A stretch of DNA of 64,000 bases from CAVZZV01 sp963779845 (GTDB taxonomy: Bacteria; Bacteroidota; Bacteroidia; Bacteroidales; GCA-2748055), in contig CAVZZV010000001.1 of NCBI GenBank assembly GCA_963779845.1, positions 496,001 through 560,000 of the forward strand, given 5' to 3'. A program made the translations under genes and the position numbers. Position 1 is the stretch's first letter. The number at the start of each line of letters is the position of its first letter. The notes beneath the pieces were generated by a model. It ran no database searches. It was not told where the DNA came from and saw only the letters and a list, made by a program, of their open reading frames with translations. This document shows positions 62,010 through 64,000 of the stretch, piece by piece.

Positions 62010-62624
62010 ATGATAACCCTTCTAATCGTCGCCAGTACCGCCCTTATTTCCATAGTATGTTTTCAGCGCCCGGATTTATTCAACAAGCTCGATTTCGCTC
62101 CCTACCGGGTAGCCCATAAAAAGGAATACTACCGGTTTTTATCCCATGTTTTCGTACATGCAGACTGGCTTCATCTAATAATCAATATGCTGGTCTTTTT
62201 CTCCTTTGGAAGGGTTGTAGAAAGTAAATTTAACAATCCACAAGCAAGCGGGATTGGCTCTGGAGGAGGATTTTTATATATCCTTCTCTATTTCGGAGGT
62301 GCCATAGTCGCATCGGTTTCCACCTTTTTTAAGCACAAGGATAACCCTAATTATGCAAGTGTAGGGGCATCGGGAGCAGTATCGGCGATCCTCTTTACCA
62401 GCATATTATTCGGCCCGCTTGAGAAAGTCTATTTTTATGGTGTCCTGCCCGTTCCAGGAATAATTTTCGGTTTTTTATACCTGGCTTATGCCAGCTATAT
62501 GGGACGTTCAGGAAGGGATAACATTAACCATGAAGCCCACTTCTGGGGCGCAGTTTTTGGATTTATTTTTCCCTTGCTTCTTCATCCCACCTTTATAATA
62601 CCCCAATTTATAAATAGCTTTTAA
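62010..62624 (+). CDS. rhomboid-family intramembrane serine protease
   Basis: 204 residues, six membrane spans. HVFVHADWLHLIINMLVFFS matches the early HxxxxHLxxN segment, the catalytic Ser lies in VGASGAVSAILF (GASGA), and the catalytic His in NHEAHFWGAVFGFIFPLL. The active dyad is therefore complete. Cleaves substrates within the membrane; substrates unknown. Operon with holA and the HAD gene. Confidence 0.93.
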   Translation: MITLLIVASTALISIVCFQRPDLFNKLDFAPYRVAHKKEYYRFLSHVFVHADWLHLIINMLVFFSFGRVVESKFNNPQASGIGSGGGFLYILLYFGGAIVASVSTFFKHKDNPNYASVGASGAVSAILFTSILFGPLEKVYFYGVLPVPGIIFGFLYLAYASYMGRSGRDNINHEAHFWGAVFGFIFPLLLHPTFIIPQFINSF

Positions 62625-62649
62625 CCTCAGGCCCGGAGATGAATGCCCT

Positions 62650-63159
62650 ATGACCAATACGCAAACAGAAATCAGAAAAACCAAAGCAGTTTTTTTTGAC
62701 CGCGATGGGGTAATCAATAATGAAGAACATAATTATTATATTTTCCGGAAAGAGGATTTTCGTTTGAACCCAGGCATTGTAGAGGCAATGAAAAGCTTAC
62801 GGGATAAAGGATTCATTTTTTTCATTATTTCAAATCAGGGAGGGATTGCAAAAGGGCTTTATTCCAGAGAAGATGTGGAACGGGTGCATGATTACCTGTG
62901 CGGAATCCTTTCAGATTCAGGAATTGAACTTAAGGAAATCTACTATTGTCCCCATCACCCCCTTTTTGAAAAATGCCTCTGCCGAAAGCCCGGTACCTTG
63001 TTAATAGAAAAAGCTCTTTCCAGATTTACCATAGATGCATCACAATCCTGGTTTATCGGGGACAGGGATTCAGATATGGAGGCAGGCCAAAAAGCAGGAT
63101 TAAAAGTCTATAAGGTGAAGTCGAATCAGAATATGGCTTTGATAGGGAAGTTATCCTAA
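62650..63159 (+). CDS. gmhB: D-glycero-D-manno-heptose 1,7-bisphosphate phosphatase-like HAD protein
   Basis: 169 residues, HAD subclass IIIA. Nucleophile motif VFFDRDGVINNE (about 14-25), second motif IISNQGGIAKG, the GmhB zinc loop CPHHPLFEKCLCRKP (Cys-x-His ... Cys-x-Cys), and motif IV in WFIGDRDSDMEAG. GmhB acts in LPS heptose synthesis; close relatives act on histidinol phosphate, so the substrate is likely but not certain. Overlaps the convergent yqgE gene by 4 bases. Confidence 0.88.
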   Translation: MTNTQTEIRKTKAVFFDRDGVINNEEHNYYIFRKEDFRLNPGIVEAMKSLRDKGFIFFIISNQGGIAKGLYSREDVERVHDYLCGILSDSGIELKEIYYCPHHPLFEKCLCRKPGTLLIEKALSRFTIDASQSWFIGDRDSDMEAGQKAGLKVYKVKSNQNMALIGKLS

Positions 63160-63743
63160 TTCAATCCGGGATTGTCGGGAAAGTTTGCCCATACCTTGTA
63201 TTTATTGTCCATTTGTTTAAGGACATCACTCCAGAAGACTTCCTTTTCATTTTTCATGATTAATGCACTATCGATTTCTGCTACAAGCCATGCATTTTCA
63301 TCGATCTCCTGCTGAAGTTGATTGGCCGTCCATCCTGAATATCCCAGGAAAAAACGTATCTGGTCATTTTTGACACCCCCCGAGTCTACCATCATTTTTA
63401 ATGCAGCAAAATCGCCACCCCAGTAAATATTATTTTTCACCTCAACACTATTGGGAATATTCCCACCCAGGGTATGTAAAAAATGAATGGTATTCGTATT
63501 CACCGGTCCACCCAGGGATATCCCGGCATTAAGTACCGGAAAATCCTGAAGAACTTCGTTTAACTTTACCTCAATGGGTTTATTTAGCACAAAACCTATT
63601 GTCCCTTCCTCAGAATGTTCAGTTATTAGCACAACAGACCTGCTGAAATAGGCATCTTCCAGAAAAGGTTCAGAAATAAGCACCCGTCCCTGCTCAACCT
63701 TTTTATCGTTTTTGATTTTGAAAAAATCTATATTGAAGTCCAT
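63156..63743 (-). CDS. yqgE: YqgE/AlgH family protein
   Basis: 195 residues. Family segments: GRVLISEPFLEDAYFSRSVV near residue 18, EGTIGFVLNKPIEVKLNEVL, LGGPVNTNTIHFLHTLG, and FFLGYSGWTANQLQQEIDEN (core GYSGWxxxQL), all as in YqgE/AlgH. Function is unsettled. Convergent with gmhB. Confidence 0.92.
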   Translation of the reverse strand: MDFNIDFFKIKNDKKVEQGRVLISEPFLEDAYFSRSVVLITEHSEEGTIGFVLNKPIEVKLNEVLQDFPVLNAGISLGGPVNTNTIHFLHTLGGNIPNSVEVKNNIYWGGDFAALKMMVDSGGVKNDQIRFFLGYSGWTANQLQQEIDENAWLVAEIDSALIMKNEKEVFWSDVLKQMDNKYKVWANFPDNPGLN

Positions 63744-63948
63744 TTTTACCGAAAATTAAATAAAACATGAAATATTTATCGTCCAGCTAATATTATGCCA
63801 GTTTGCCCGGCATATAATGAAGATTTAAAGGAATTCATGAATCAATATTATAAAGACACAAAAATAGAGGAAATGGTTGCCATTAAACAGGGATTTAACA
63901 TAAAAAATAAATGTCTATCTTTCGGTTTTTAAAATACTCCCTCCATCC

Positions 63949-64000
63949 ATGGAAGAAAAAGGTAGGAATCCCTCGCTTGTCCAGTCACTTATCCCCATCA
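63949..64000 (+). CDS. start of a probable NhaC-type antiporter gene (partial)
   Basis: Only 17 codons are visible, MEEKGRNPSLVQSLIPI, running off the window. The NPSLxQxLIPI wording resembles the N-terminus of NhaC-like Na+/H+ antiporters of Bacteroidota, from memory. The call is tentative. The 205 bases upstream contain no other gene; TATCTTTC at about 63917-63924 is a possible -7 box. Confidence 0.4.
   Translation, partial: MEEKGRNPSLVQSLIPI

Overview
The window reads as a chromosomal segment of a member of the Bacteroidota, probably near the Bacteroidales/Marinilabiliales. This rests on families typical of that phylum (BT_3928-like DoxX protein, DUF4251, TPR-PD40-OmpA proteins, HsdR_N protein next to holA, monofunctional pheA), on moderate to low GC, on A/T-rich translation starts, and on several TAnnTTTG-type -7 promoter boxes. 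No rRNA, tRNA, CRISPR array, prophage or insertion sequence was found. Layout: 1-11.9 kb holds housekeeping and biosynthetic genes: 5'-complete pheA behind two tandem Phe/Tyr-rich leader-peptide attenuators, nth, a secreted zincin-like protein, selD, a lipoprotein/secreted-protein pair, a DUF4197 protein, uvrA, an ECF sigma factor, rsmE and a YfcE-type phosphoesterase. From 12 to 27.5 kb there is a lipoprotein, a macro-domain protein, a 1,477-residue exported protein, prmA, tpiA, a DppB-type permease, a BT_3928-like protein, tmk, folP, cdaA, plsY and pckA. From 27.6 to 50 kb lies an accessory stress/envelope island. It has remnants of DUF4386 and UspA genes, CsbD, YtxH, holin-like, lmo0937-like and Thivi_2564-like small proteins, OmpA and other outer-membrane proteins, an MCE/Mla transporter with a D15-type barrel, an AI-2E family protein, an M48 protease, a CheB-CheR-PAS protein, a PAS-only protein and a hybrid histidine kinase. 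From 50 to 64 kb: a porin/TPR/Na+ symporter/DUF4212 operon, DUF4251, two tandem TPR-PD40 proteins, a GNAT, an HsdR_N protein, AMP nucleosidase, holA, rhomboid, gmhB-like, yqgE and the start of a probable antiporter. The main discovery candidate is in the island. Eight promoters there share one rigid layout: a 39-bp bipartite element (TGTGTGAATGATGTAAC, then TTGTGTAAC, the shared TGTAA core repeating at exactly 21 bp), followed after exactly 21 bp by a TAnnTTTR-like -7 box. They stand in front of nearly every transcription unit of the island, including both signalling loci, which suggests a stress regulon with feedback. No obvious DNA-binding regulator for it is present in this window. The second candidate is the tandem attenuator in front of pheA. 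A caution applies throughout: seven otherwise intact genes carry twelve single-base frameshifts, ten of them +1. The conserved sequence resumes perfectly after each, so residual sequencing or assembly errors are the simplest explanation; these genes are annotated here as single reading units.
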